DNA of 64,000 bases from Pelagibacteraceae bacterium AG-404-N13 (GCA_003216255.1 QCJD01000004.1:1-64000), one strand, 5' to 3'; shown: positions 48,334 through 57,420, counted from the first letter of the stretch. Program-made: numbers and translations. Notes: a model not told the origin generated them from the letters alone.

Positions 48334-49604
48334 TTTAAAAAAGTATTTTCCACTTCTTTTTCTGAAATACTAAAACTATTTTCTACCCATAAATTTTCTA
48401 AAGACTTAAGCTTTTGACCCAGCTCTTTACCTTCTTTCAAATTATATTTTTCCATTATAATTTTTGCTTTAATTGGAAATTTTGGTATTTCTAAATTTTC
48501 GAAATATTTTTTTAACTCCAATAATTTACTATTTTTTTTATTTGATAAGAATAATTTAAAATCTAATGCATCTATTAAATAGTTCTTACCTTGATAGTAA
48601 AATATTTTTTGTAAATTTTTCTTTGAAAAAGTATTTTTATCGTTAAATTTGTTATATATTTCTTTAATTGAATTAATTCTTAATTTGTCTTGGTTAGACA
48701 TATTAAATTTGTAAAGAAAAAAATCTGAATTATCTGTTTCATCAATTATTAATAGAGCTAGAAGAAATATAAAATCTTTTTTAAAAAGCTCCTCTTTAAA
48801 ATTTTTTTGTATTTTTTTAATCGTATCTATATTTTTTAATTGTGGAAAAATTAATTGTAATATATCTTTACTAAATTCATCATCACAGATTTTAGTGAAT
48901 CCTTTTGAAATCACTAATTTCTTTAATTCATCTATCAATCTTTCTTTTGATAATTTAATTACTCCACTTATATTTTGTTTAATTACTTTTTTTACATTTA
49001 ATTTATGATCTTGTTTGCTGTAATTAATAAAAAATCTAATATATCTGAGAATTCTTAAGTAATCCTCTTTGATTCTCTTTTCAGGATCTCCAATAAATTC
49101 CACTTTTCCGCATTCTAGATCTTTAACGCCATCGTTTGGATCAAATAAATTCCCATCTTTATCAGAGTAAATTGAATTAATTGTAAAATCTCTACGTAAC
49201 GCATCTTCAGTCCATTCATTAGTAAATTCAACTTCAGCATGCCTTCCATCAGTTATTACATCTCTTCGTAGAGAAGTTATTTCAAAATTTTTTTCATCTA
49301 AACGAGCAGTTATTGTTCCATGTTCTATTCCAGTTTCAAAAAAATCTATATTATTATTTTTTAAACATTCTTTCACTTCATCAGGTTTTAGATTTGTAGC
49401 TAAATCAATATCATCAAACTTTTCTTTACTTAATATTTTTCTAATACATCCTCCAACATATCTTATTTCACTTTCTTCGTTATAATTAGAAATAGCTTTA
49501 AAGATTTCTAAAACTTTAGTTTTTTTTGTTATTTCTAAAAAAGATTTTTCTTTTGAATTTAATTCAGCTTTTGAACTAAAAATTTTAGTTAAGATATTTT
49601 TCAT
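48330..49604 (-). CDS. cca: CCA tRNA nucleotidyltransferase / poly(A) polymerase family
   Basis: Class II nucleotidyltransferase that repairs the CCA end of tRNAs. The 424 residues show [25 protein letters not shown] near 47 with the DxD metal pair, [20 protein letters not shown] near 110, [18 protein letters not shown] near 131 and RILRYIRF near 185. The ATG at 49604 lies only three bases past the 3' end of tRNA-Gln, with no ribosome binding site in the gap. No other ATG precedes the catalytic domain. It ends in a TTAA shared with greA. Confidence 0.94.
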   Translation of the reverse strand: MKNILTKIFSSKAELNSKEKSFLEITKKTKVLEIFKAISNYNEESEIRYVGGCIRKILSKEKFDDIDLATNLKPDEVKECLKNNNIDFFETGIEHGTITARLDEKNFEITSLRRDVITDGRHAEVEFTNEWTEDALRRDFTINSIYSDKDGNLFDPNDGVKDLECGKVEFIGDPEKRIKEDYLRILRYIRFFINYSKQDHKLNVKKVIKQNISGVIKLSKERLIDELKKLVISKGFTKICDDEFSKDILQLIFPQLKNIDTIKKIQKNFKEELFKKDFIFLLALLIIDETDNSDFFLYKFNMSNQDKLRINSIKEIYNKFNDKNTFSKKNLQKIFYYQGKNYLIDALDFKLFLSNKKNSKLLELKKYFENLEIPKFPIKAKIIMEKYNLKEGKELGQKLKSLENLWVENSFSISEKEVENTFLN

Positions 49605-49607
49605 AAT

Positions 49608-49681
49608 TGGCTGGGGTGCTAGGATTCGAACCTAGGATGGCGGTACCAAAAACCGCTGCCTTACCGCTTGGCTACACCCCA
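49608..49681 (-). tRNA. tRNA-Gln (TTG)
   Basis: A 74-base cloverleaf with encoded CCA: acceptor TGGGGTG / CACCCCA, D stem GCC/GGC with AAGCGGTAA loop, anticodon stem GCGGT/ACCGC with loop TTTTGGT giving TTG, and a standard T loop TTCGAAT. The first acceptor base is T pairing with A72, the weak first pair typical of tRNA-Gln. It sits between ispE (upstream, 32 bases) and cca (downstream, 3 bases). Confidence 0.95.
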
Positions 49682-49713
49682 AAATTAATTTCGTATAACA
49701 CAAAAAAAAAGCT

Positions 49714-50556
49714 TTATATAGTTTTAGATAAAATACACCAATAGTTTTTATATTTTTTATTTAATACTTTAATTGCATTTAATGCAGTTTTTTTTGTAAT
49801 AAAATATCCAACAATTGTTGATCCTGAGCCTGTCATGTTTACAAATAAAACTTTATTCAAATCTTCCATGAATGCCTTAATTTTTTTCAATATAGGATAT
49901 TTTTTAAATGCTGGTTTTTCTAAATCATTTTTTAAATATGAAAGAAATTTATGATTTATTATTATTCTTTTATTTTTATTAAAAATTGGCTTAGAAAAAG
50001 TTCTGACATTATTATATATAGCCTTAGTAGAGCAGCCAAAATCTGGTTTAATTAATAATGCATATAAATTTATTTTGTTATTTAAATACTTGATTTTTCC
50101 ATTTCCATATAAAATTGAGGTTTTGTTTTGAAGTCCAAAAACAACATCAGATCCAATTTTCGATGAAATTTTAGTAATTTCTTTTGAACTAAGATTTAAT
50201 TTTTGATTTTTTACTAAAAACTTTAATACAGACGATGCGTTCATAGACCCACCTCCCATTCCAGATTTACATGGAATTTTTTTGTTAATTTTAATTAAAT
50301 ACTTCTGTCCACAAAGTTTTTTGTCTAAAAGTTTTAAAAGAGTTGAGATAGTATTATTCTTAAAAATTCCTTTTGAAAATTTACCATAAAAAATAATTTT
50401 ATGATTTTTGCTATTAATTTTCTTTATGAAAATTTCATCATGTAAATCTATAAATGAAAATAAACTTTCAATTTTATGAATTTTTGATTTTAATTTGCTA
50501 AGAATTCCTAAAGAAATATTTATTTTTGCATAGGATTTAATTTTATATACTTGCAT
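49714..50556 (-). CDS. ispE: 4-diphosphocytidyl-2-C-methyl-D-erythritol kinase IspE
   Basis: GHMP kinase of the methylerythritol phosphate isoprenoid pathway. The 280 residues begin with KSYAKINISLGIL, contain IESLFSFIDLHDEI near 28, the ATP loop IPCKSGMGGGSMNASSVL near 92 and the C-terminal GHMP motif NMTGSGSTIVGYF near 240. It is strongly biased to lysine and asparagine. It follows the TPR gene by three bases. Isoprenoids made here also feed quinones and the carotenoid pathway seen at the right edge. Confidence 0.93.
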   Translation of the reverse strand: MQVYKIKSYAKINISLGILSKLKSKIHKIESLFSFIDLHDEIFIKKINSKNHKIIFYGKFSKGIFKNNTISTLLKLLDKKLCGQKYLIKINKKIPCKSGMGGGSMNASSVLKFLVKNQKLNLSSKEITKISSKIGSDVVFGLQNKTSILYGNGKIKYLNNKINLYALLIKPDFGCSTKAIYNNVRTFSKPIFNKNKRIIINHKFLSYLKNDLEKPAFKKYPILKKIKAFMEDLNKVLFVNMTGSGSTIVGYFITKKTALNAIKVLNKKYKNYWCILSKTI

Positions 50557-50559
50557 TAA

Positions 50560-52230
50560 CTAAATTTTACTTGGTCCATTAAGTAATTTATTCTGAATAT
50601 CTTTTCTCATTTTATCATCTGTATCTTCAAATTCTAAAACGCTTTTCCAAAAATATTTTGCCTGCATCTTTCTATTTAATTGCCATAGTACATCTCCATA
50701 ATGATCATTAACAATTGGATCATCTGGCATTAATTCTACAGCCTTTCTTAGATACTTCTCCGCATTCTCATAATCTCCTATTAAGTAATATCCCCATCCA
50801 ACTGAGTCTGTTATATATGGATCGTTCTCTTTTTCGTTATATGCCTTATTTAACATTTCCATTGCTTCTTTAATTTTAAATTTTCTTTCAAGCCAGCTGT
50901 AAGCTAAATAATTTAATGAGTAAGGATCGTCAGGTCTTATTTCTAATGATTTTAATAGATCAATATCTGCCATTTCATAATTACCCATTCTCTCAAATGA
51001 TCCTCCTCTTCTGTAAAGAACATCTGCATAAGTTGAAGTGTTTTTATCAATCTTAGATAAAACTAAAGAATAATACTCAATTGCTTTTTCATAATTTTTA
51101 AATTTTTTATAAATATTTGCAATATCATATAATATTTTAGTAGAAGGATTTTTAAATTTATTAATTTTCTTTTCAAAATAATCGATGGCCTCATTATCTT
51201 TTTCTTGTTCAGCTAAAAATTGTGTAATTTTTTTAGTTTTAAACCAATGATAAACTTCTTCTTCATCGCTTAATTCATTTAAAATCTTTTTTGCAAATTC
51301 TAAATTATTATTTAGGTGATAGTTTTCAGCAAGCAAAGAAAGGTTAAAGTAAAATTTAGGATTCAAATAATTAGATAAATTTAAATAAAAATTTGACTCT
51401 TTAAATAGATCTTGTGAAGAATATAGGTTAGCGATTAAGAAAAAAAACTCCGCTAATAGATCATTTTCACTTTTGCATGAAAAATAATTATTAAATTTTT
51501 CATATTTATTTTCATCAATCCACTTTTTAGATTGTGCAATAAGTAGGCTACTCATCAAAGGATCAATTGTTTTTGAAATTTCGTTTACTAATTCATAATC
51601 TTTTTTTTCAATAATGTTGCCTAAATGGAAGAATAAATATCTAGAATATTCATTTTCAGAAGAATTAATTAAATTTAAGAAATTCGAGTCTGTTTTTTTT
51701 GTGTCTAAATAACAATTTTGAAATGAGCTTGTAATTAAATCAATTCTTCCCAAATTTCTGCTATTTTTTTTGATCTTAGAGTTTAGAAATAAATGATTAT
51801 AGCTTTCAAGAATTTTAATTATTACAAATTCATAAGCTTCATTTTCTTGATAAGCTAAAAGCTTTTTTAATCTTTTCTCAGCCTGCTTATAATTTTTTTT
51901 TGTTATACTCTCTAATGCTAATAATAGATCTCCTTCAAAAAAATTTGAATTATTAGAGCGTTTTATTTGATTAATTGCATTTTTAACCTGTCCACCTAAA
52001 ACTAAAGAAAATACATATTCTCTTAAAAAATTATCATGTTTGTTCATCAAAAATTTTGAAGAATTAAAAAATATAATTGCATCGTCATTCTTTTGATTAG
52101 TGACTGAAACTAAAGCTGAAAAATAGTTTGATAAATACTTCTGGTTGAATTGATTTTTTTCAGTGGCTTTTGAATGTGCGGTGTTCTGATATAATAAAGA
52201 GAATAAAATTATTAAAATTTTTAAATACAT
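50560..52230 (-). CDS. Exported tetratricopeptide-repeat protein
   Basis: A 556-residue protein with an N-terminal signal-like segment (residues 1-18) and many helical repeats. Clear TPR units occur in the C-terminal third, such as YDIANIYKKFKNYEKAIEYY near 368, ADVLYRRGGSFERMGNYEMA near 402, YSLNYLAYSWLERKFKIKEA near 440 and ITDSVGWGYYLIGDYENAEK near 475. The protein resembles the large TPR proteins often placed beside ispE in alphaproteobacteria. No catalytic motif is visible; a periplasmic scaffold role is inference. Confidence 0.83.
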   Translation of the reverse strand: MYLKILIILFSLLYQNTAHSKATEKNQFNQKYLSNYFSALVSVTNQKNDDAIIFFNSSKFLMNKHDNFLREYVFSLVLGGQVKNAINQIKRSNNSNFFEGDLLLALESITKKNYKQAEKRLKKLLAYQENEAYEFVIIKILESYNHLFLNSKIKKNSRNLGRIDLITSSFQNCYLDTKKTDSNFLNLINSSENEYSRYLFFHLGNIIEKKDYELVNEISKTIDPLMSSLLIAQSKKWIDENKYEKFNNYFSCKSENDLLAEFFFLIANLYSSQDLFKESNFYLNLSNYLNPKFYFNLSLLAENYHLNNNLEFAKKILNELSDEEEVYHWFKTKKITQFLAEQEKDNEAIDYFEKKINKFKNPSTKILYDIANIYKKFKNYEKAIEYYSLVLSKIDKNTSTYADVLYRRGGSFERMGNYEMADIDLLKSLEIRPDDPYSLNYLAYSWLERKFKIKEAMEMLNKAYNEKENDPYITDSVGWGYYLIGDYENAEKYLRKAVELMPDDPIVNDHYGDVLWQLNRKMQAKYFWKSVLEFEDTDDKMRKDIQNKLLNGPSKI

Positions 52231-52240
52231 ACAATATTTT

Positions 52241-52942
52241 ATGGCTTCAGAAGAAAAAAATCAAAATAACATAATAACCACAGAGCCAATTCTAGAAAAT
52301 ATTGAGTATATATTTGATAATAAACCAATAAATAGATTCAAAACTAAACCAAAAGTAGAAGATGCATCAATAAAATTAAATGAGTTAAAAAAGGAGATTG
52401 AGAATATAGAAAATTGTGAATTGAAGAAAAATGCTTCAAAAATTGTTTTTAGTGATGGTGATTATAAGAGCAAAATTATGATTGTTGGAGAAGGTCCTGG
52501 TCAAAAAGAAGACCAAGAAGGAAAGCCTTTTGTAGGTGACGCAGGCATTCTTTTAAATAAAATGCTAAAATCAATTAATATTGATAGAAAAAAAATTTAT
52601 ATTACCAATGTTGTAAATTTTAGGCCACCAAACAATAGAAAACCAGAGCCTTCTGAAATATCAAAATATTCAAATTTTTTACGTAAACACATTGCAATTA
52701 TCGATCCAAAAATATTAATATTAATGGGTAGTACAGCAATGGAATCATTATTCGGTTCAAATATAAAAATTACAAAGGAGAGAGGATCGTGGAAAGATTT
52801 AATCATTAATAACAAAACTTACCTTTGCATGATTACTTTTCATCCAGCATATCTACTAAGGCAGCCTGAAAATAAAAAATTTTCATGGACAGACTTAAAA
52901 GAAATAAGAAAAAAAATTGATCAATTAAATATAGTATTATAA
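52241..52942 (+). CDS. Family 4-type uracil-DNA glycosylase, apparently without its iron-sulfur cysteines
   Basis: Removes uracil from DNA. The 233 residues have motif A as VGEGPGQKEDQEGKPFVGDAG near residue 84 (given here as the start of a longer block), NVVNFRPPNNRKPEPSE near 123, LILMGSTAMESLFG near 161 and the motif B loop FHPAYLLRQP near 203. Family 4 enzymes usually hold a 4Fe-4S cluster with four cysteines; here only one (NCELK near 58) is present and the positions after TNVVN and EISKY lack them. An N-terminal 40-residue acidic extension is present. It diverges from the TPR gene across ten bases. Confidence 0.88.
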   Translation: MASEEKNQNNIITTEPILENIEYIFDNKPINRFKTKPKVEDASIKLNELKKEIENIENCELKKNASKIVFSDGDYKSKIMIVGEGPGQKEDQEGKPFVGDAGILLNKMLKSINIDRKKIYITNVVNFRPPNNRKPEPSEISKYSNFLRKHIAIIDPKILILMGSTAMESLFGSNIKITKERGSWKDLIINNKTYLCMITFHPAYLLRQPENKKFSWTDLKEIRKKIDQLNIVL

Positions 52943-52951
52943 ATTATTAGA

Positions 52952-53086
52952 ATGATTGACTGGCATAAAGGAAGAGTAGATTGGTTTAAGAGCAAAACAG
53001 GTATTTCAGATTATGGGATAGCATGGATATCTTTTTTTAAAGGATTGCTAATCGGTTTGCTCATTTATCATTTCTTTATAATTTAA
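52952..53086 (+). CDS. Small 44-residue membrane protein
   Basis: An ATG-to-TAA frame translating to MIDWHKGRVDWFKSKTG, SDYGIAWISFF and a hydrophobic end KGLLIGLLIYHFFII. It fills the gap between the glycosylase stop (9 bases before) and the rnhB start (2 bases after) almost exactly, which argues for a real gene. Topology would be a short amphipathic cytoplasmic part with tryptophans and a single C-terminal membrane helix. I do not recognise a family. Its size keeps it below many gene-finder cutoffs. Confidence 0.6.
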   Translation: MIDWHKGRVDWFKSKTGISDYGIAWISFFKGLLIGLLIYHFFII

Positions 53087-53088
53087 TT

Positions 53089-53670
53089 ATGAAGAAATTC
53101 ATTGCTGGAGTAGATGAAGTTGGTAGAGGCAGTTTAATTGGGCCTGTTTATGCGGCTGCTGTTATTCTAAAAAAAAAAATTAATAAAAAAGAACTTAAAG
53201 ATTCAAAAAAATTAAATAAAGCTAGAAGAGAAATTTTATCAAAATATATAAAAAAAAACTCTACCTGGGCTATTGGTTCAGCCTCTATAAAGGAAATTGA
53301 GAAAATTAATATCTTAAACGCAAGTTTATTAGCAATGAAAAGAGCTATTAAAAAATTAAAAAAAAAACCGACATTAGTCTTAATTGATGGAAATAAAATT
53401 CCTGAAATAAAAAATTATAAGATTAAAAGTATTATTAAGGGTGATCAAAAAATTTCTGAAATTTCTGCAGCCTCAATAATTGCAAAAGTTTCAAGGGATA
53501 ATTTAATTACAAATCTATCAAAAAAATTTAAAAAATATGGTTGGTCAAAAAATGCCGGCTATGGAACCAAAGATCATATAGATGCAATCAAAAAATACGG
53601 GATTACCAAATTACATAGAAAAACCTTCAACCCCATACACAATATATTGAGTCTTAAAAAATTAAGATAA
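53089..53670 (+). CDS. rnhB: Ribonuclease HII
   Basis: Endonuclease removing RNA and single ribonucleotides from DNA. The 193 residues contain IAGVDEVGRGSLIGPVYAAAV (N-terminal D-E-G-R-G motif), LKDSKKLNKARRE near 36, LIDGNKIPE near 98 and SAASIIAKVSRDN near 126 with further catalytic acid residues; GYGTKDHIDAIKKYG near 158 is also typical. ccrM follows after about 70 bases. Confidence 0.96.
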   Translation: MKKFIAGVDEVGRGSLIGPVYAAAVILKKKINKKELKDSKKLNKARREILSKYIKKNSTWAIGSASIKEIEKINILNASLLAMKRAIKKLKKKPTLVLIDGNKIPEIKNYKIKSIIKGDQKISEISAASIIAKVSRDNLITNLSKKFKKYGWSKNAGYGTKDHIDAIKKYGITKLHRKTFNPIHNILSLKKLR

Positions 53671-53724
53671 CTAAAGATTCAATTTTATTCAATCTCAGGT
53701 TGACTGGGACTCTGAGCTGGAGTC
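53649..53724. promoter_or_regulatory. Cluster of four GANTC sites before ccrM
   Basis: GAGTC at 53649-53653, GATTC at 53676-53680, GACTC at 53708-53712 and GAGTC at 53720-53724 lie within 76 bases. Three are in the noncoding leader of ccrM and one in the end of rnhB. GANTC is the target of CcrM, and Caulobacter ccrM expression is known to depend on the methylation state of GANTC sites in its own promoter region. A similar autoregulatory role here is inference. Confidence 0.6.
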
Positions 53725-53741
53725 TAATCATTTTTTATAAA

Positions 53742-54815
53742 ATGATTAACTCAAAATTATCAAACAGAATAATCAACGGCGATAGTCTCAAAGAATTAAA
53801 AAATATTTCAAGTGAAAGTTTTGATTTAATTTTTGCTGACCCTCCCTACAATTTACAATTAAAAAAAGAATTAAATAGACCTGACTCTTCTAAAGTAAAT
53901 GCAGTTAACGATGAGTGGGATAAGTTTGAAAGTTTTAAAAGTTATGATGAGTTTACATTAAATTGGCTAAGTGAATGTAAAAGAATTCTAAAAAAAGATG
54001 GAACTATTTGGGTGATTGGTAGTTATCACAATATATTTAGAGTTGGTTGTAAAATCCAGGATCTAGGATTTTGGATTTTAAATGATGTTATCTGGAATAA
54101 AAATAACCCAATGCCAAATTTTAGAGGAACAAGATTTACAAATGCTCATGAAACAATAATTTGGGCTGCCAAAAGTGAAAAATCAAAATATACTTTCAAT
54201 TATCAATCTCTAAAGTGCTTAAATGATGATCTTCAAATGAGATCTACGTGGAACTTGCCCATTTGTAATGGAAATGAAAGATTAAAAAATAATGGAAAAA
54301 AAGTTCATTCAACACAAAAACCTGAATCTTTACTTCATAGAATTATTCTAGCATCTACATTAAAAAATGACTTAGTTTTAGATCCATTTTTGGGTTCAGG
54401 AACTACAGCTGTAGTGTCAAAAAAATTAGGTAGAAATTATCTTGGTATTGAAAAAGAAAAAAAATACTTTGAAGCAGCTTACAAAAGAATTAAAAATGCT
54501 AAGGTTATAGAAGATGAATATTTAGATACTCTGCAGAACAATAAATCAAAGCCAAGAATACCTTTTGGGTCACTAGTTGAAATGGGAGTAATAAAACCTG
54601 GTACCGAGATCTATGATCAGAAGAAAAAGGTAAACGCTAAGATCATGGTTGATGGAAGTATTAAACATCAAGAATTTGAGGGATCAATACATAAAATTGC
54701 AGCTAAAATTGTAGGTACTGAGAGTTGTAATGGATGGACTTATTGGCATTATCAGTCTGGAAATTCATTAAAACCGATTGATGAACTAAGACAAAGGCTA
54801 AGGTCCAGTAACTAG
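53742..54815 (+). CDS. ccrM: DNA adenine methyltransferase CcrM (GANTC-specific, beta class)
   Basis: Cell-cycle methyltransferase of alphaproteobacteria. From ATG 53742 the protein has 357 residues: target block IINGDSLKELKNISSESFDLIFADPPYNLQLKKE near the start (motif IV DPPY), TIWVIGSYHNIFRVG, STQKPESLLHRII, and the SAM motif DPFLGSGTTAVVSKKLGRNYLGIE near 210. The C-terminal 85 residues (FGSLVEMGVIKPG, GSIHKIAAKIVG, GWTYWHYQ) form the CcrM-specific extra domain. The frame is open 14 codons upstream but the ATG fits best. The stop shares CTAG with the converging gene. Confidence 0.95.
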   Translation: MINSKLSNRIINGDSLKELKNISSESFDLIFADPPYNLQLKKELNRPDSSKVNAVNDEWDKFESFKSYDEFTLNWLSECKRILKKDGTIWVIGSYHNIFRVGCKIQDLGFWILNDVIWNKNNPMPNFRGTRFTNAHETIIWAAKSEKSKYTFNYQSLKCLNDDLQMRSTWNLPICNGNERLKNNGKKVHSTQKPESLLHRIILASTLKNDLVLDPFLGSGTTAVVSKKLGRNYLGIEKEKKYFEAAYKRIKNAKVIEDEYLDTLQNNKSKPRIPFGSLVEMGVIKPGTEIYDQKKKVNAKIMVDGSIKHQEFEGSIHKIAAKIVGTESCNGWTYWHYQSGNSLKPIDELRQRLRSSN

Positions 54816-55948
54816 TTTCTATAAATTTTTCCAAGATAACTTTCCAAAAATTTTTCATTTTTTGTTAAATATCTTAAACAAATATTTCTTATAAAAGCAA
54901 ATAAAGGACTTTTTAAATGAAAAGCAAAATGATTTAATTTTGATCTCCAATTTACAGAATTAATTTTTTTTATCCTATCCTTATAAAATCTACTATTATT
55001 ATTTTTTATATCTTCGTAGAGATCGTTCGAGGTCTCTATCGATTGTGAAGCACCTTGAGCAAATGAAGGTGGAAAAGCAAATAAAGCATCTCCAACAAAA
55101 AATATATTTTTTTTATTAATGATTTCAAACTTTTTACTTACATAAATAGGAAAAGCTTTTATATTTTCTAAATTACTTTTTAAATCTAAAATTGAATTTT
55201 GATTAATATTACCCAGTAGAGATTGTAAAAAATCATCATTTTCAAACATTTTTTTATCTGAAAGTTGATGCTCAGATAAATTTTTCCTAATTATTGAAAT
55301 AAAATTGTACTCCTTATTCTGATTAACAGGGTAAATTACAAAATGAAAATTTGAACCCATAAATATTGAAACATCAGGATTATCATAGTTTTTTATATTT
55401 CCTCTTAATGCGACTGATTTATAAAATTTTGGAGTTATATGTTTTTCAGCAATAATAGATTTTGAATTAGAGAAAACACCATCAGAAACAATAATATAGT
55501 CAAAAAATTCATTTTCATTATTGGAAAAATAAACATTTAATTTTTCTCCATCGTATCCAATGCTTTTTAATTCGATATTATGATTTATTTTTTTTTCAGG
55601 AATAGCCTCTAACAAAAAATTTATTAAAGTTGTTCTTTTTAATGTTGTATAAAAGTTAGTTTCATCATTAAATTTGCTTATATCGATATCGCAAATTTTA
55701 TTATTATTTTTAGCATCAATAAAATTTACTCTTTTTGGGTAAGATAAATCATGAGCTGATAAGTTTTTAAAACCTATTTTATTAAGTAATTTAATACTAT
55801 TTACTGATAGTTGAATTCCATAGCCTTCTTCCAAGTTCAACTTTGTTCGTTTTTCGAAAATTTTATATTCGAAGTCTTTTTCCTTTTCTAATAAATTTGC
55901 TAAATATAAACCTGAAACTCCAGCACCAATGATAGCTACCTTTTTCAT
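54812..55948 (-). CDS. FAD-dependent monooxygenase (aromatic hydroxylase / UbiH-like fold)
   Basis: Flavoprotein of 378 residues with the N-terminal FAD loop VAIIGAGVSGLYLANLLE, a DG motif near 160 (IIVSDGVFSNSKS) and FFVGDALFAFPPSFAQGASQSIE near 280 that matches the second FAD/substrate motif GDAxxxxPP. This places it with group A flavin monooxygenases. It is not a clear UbiH, UbiI or UbiF orthologue by eye, and the substrate is unknown. Its start overlaps the mutY stop by one base. Confidence 0.82.
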   Translation of the reverse strand: MKKVAIIGAGVSGLYLANLLEKEKDFEYKIFEKRTKLNLEEGYGIQLSVNSIKLLNKIGFKNLSAHDLSYPKRVNFIDAKNNNKICDIDISKFNDETNFYTTLKRTTLINFLLEAIPEKKINHNIELKSIGYDGEKLNVYFSNNENEFFDYIIVSDGVFSNSKSIIAEKHITPKFYKSVALRGNIKNYDNPDVSIFMGSNFHFVIYPVNQNKEYNFISIIRKNLSEHQLSDKKMFENDDFLQSLLGNINQNSILDLKSNLENIKAFPIYVSKKFEIINKKNIFFVGDALFAFPPSFAQGASQSIETSNDLYEDIKNNNSRFYKDRIKKINSVNWRSKLNHFAFHLKSPLFAFIRNICLRYLTKNEKFLESYLGKIYRN

Positions 55949-56937
55949 TAAATTTTTGAAATAGAACTAAATATTTTTTTTGTAAAAGAAGGCAAAATTA
56001 TTGATTTGGTTTGAGTACGATTAAGTAAAATTTTATTTTTTATATTTGGTAACTTATAAACTTTATTTAATATTATTTTCATATCCATATTTGATAATTT
56101 AATATTAATTTTTTTATTATTTGAATATTTATATTTTTTCTTCTCAACCTCATTCATTGGAAAAATTGGCATATTTTTTAAAAAGTTAAATTTATTATTT
56201 CTTATTAATAAATATTTATCATTATCTTGGTAAATTTGTGCTTCAAAATATTTTGTTTTATTAAATTTGATTTTTGTTTTAATTGTAAAATCGTTTTTTT
56301 TGAATGAAATACAATTAAATGAGATTGGGCACTTGATACATAAAGGGTTATTTGGTTTGCAAACTAAAGCACCAATTTCCATTATGGCTTGAGCGTAATC
56401 ACTTGCTCTACTAGAAGATCCAAAAAAATGAATTTTACTATTTAAATATTCTTTTGAAATTTCATCTTCTTTTCTCAAATAAAAAACTCTTTTGAGTATT
56501 CTCTCAACATTTCCATCCAATGGAATAATTTTTTTATTGAAAGCAATAGCCATTATTGCTTTTGAAGTATAATCTCCAATACCTGGTAAATTTTTTAATT
56601 CATCAATCGATTTAGGCAATCTTCCATTGTGGTCTTTTATAATTTTTATAGCGGTCTTTTTTAAATTTTTAGCCCTAGAATAATATCCCAATCCTTCCCA
56701 CGATCTCATTAGAGTTTCATTTTTTACTCTTGATAGAGTCTTTAGATTAGGAATTGTTTTTATAAAATTGATAAAGTATGGAATTACAGTTTTTACTTGG
56801 GTTTGCTGTAGCATAAACTCACTGACTAAAGTAAAATATTCTTTTTGCTTCTTGGAAACTTTTTTTCTCCAAGGCAAAAATCTTCTATTATTATCGTACC
56901 AATAAATAATTTTTTTTGATATGTTTTTATCATTCAT
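55948..56937 (-). CDS. mutY: A/G-specific adenine DNA glycosylase MutY
   Basis: Removes adenine mispaired with 8-oxoguanine. From ATG 56937 it has 329 residues: NRRFLPWRKK near 14, FMLQQTQVKTVIPYF near 43, the helix-hairpin-helix LKNLPGIGDYTSKAIMAIAF near 100 with catalytic PLDGNVER near 124, the iron-sulfur cysteines C-x6-C-x2-C-x5-C near 190 and a C-terminal MutT-like part that is shorter than usual. The frame extends 15 codons into the divergent gene. The ATG at 56937 directly abuts the start codon of that gene. Confidence 0.94.
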   Translation of the reverse strand: MNDKNISKKIIYWYDNNRRFLPWRKKVSKKQKEYFTLVSEFMLQQTQVKTVIPYFINFIKTIPNLKTLSRVKNETLMRSWEGLGYYSRAKNLKKTAIKIIKDHNGRLPKSIDELKNLPGIGDYTSKAIMAIAFNKKIIPLDGNVERILKRVFYLRKEDEISKEYLNSKIHFFGSSSRASDYAQAIMEIGALVCKPNNPLCIKCPISFNCISFKKNDFTIKTKIKFNKTKYFEAQIYQDNDKYLLIRNNKFNFLKNMPIFPMNEVEKKKYKYSNNKKINIKLSNMDMKIILNKVYKLPNIKNKILLNRTQTKSIILPSFTKKIFSSISKI

Positions 56938-57420
56938 ATGAGTCTCAAATATAATTCTAAGCAGAGATATAAATCCATTCAAGGATTAAGATCTTTTAAA
57001 AATACTTTACCCACAAAAGTAAAAAGAATAATTGATAAAAAAGGTCAATTGTACTCAGAGACTCTTGATAATTGGAAATATATTGTTGGTAATGAGCTAT
57101 TTAAAGTTTGTTACCCAAAATCTTTTAAAAGTTCAAATAAGTTTGGTGGAAGCTATTTAAGTATTATGGTTAAAAGAGGTAGCGAAGTTGATCTAGAATA
57201 CTCAAAAAAAAATATAATTAATAAATTAAACGCATTTTTTGGATATGAAGCTGTAAAAAGTATTAAATTAAATACTTTTGAGGGTGAGTACGAAAAAAAT
57301 ATCGTAAAAAAAGTGGTTGATGCGACAAAAAAAGAACACATAAAAAAAATAGATAATATTAAAAATGATAAAATAAAAAAATCTCTATTAGAATTAAGTA
57401 AAATATTTAAACCAAAATGA
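56938..57420 (+). CDS. DUF721 domain protein
   Basis: A 160-residue protein of the DciA-like DUF721 family: LPTKVKRIIDKKGQLYSETLDNWKYIVGNELFKVCYPKSF (in blocks, residues 23-62), LSIMVKRGSEVDLEYSKKNIINKLNAFFGYEAVKSIKL. DciA is a helicase loader or operator for DnaB in many bacteria that lack DnaC, so a replication-linked role is plausible but is inference. It starts one base after the mutY start codon and overlaps the DsbA-like gene by four bases. Confidence 0.75.
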   Translation: MSLKYNSKQRYKSIQGLRSFKNTLPTKVKRIIDKKGQLYSETLDNWKYIVGNELFKVCYPKSFKSSNKFGGSYLSIMVKRGSEVDLEYSKKNIINKLNAFFGYEAVKSIKLNTFEGEYEKNIVKKVVDATKKEHIKKIDNIKNDKIKKSLLELSKIFKPK

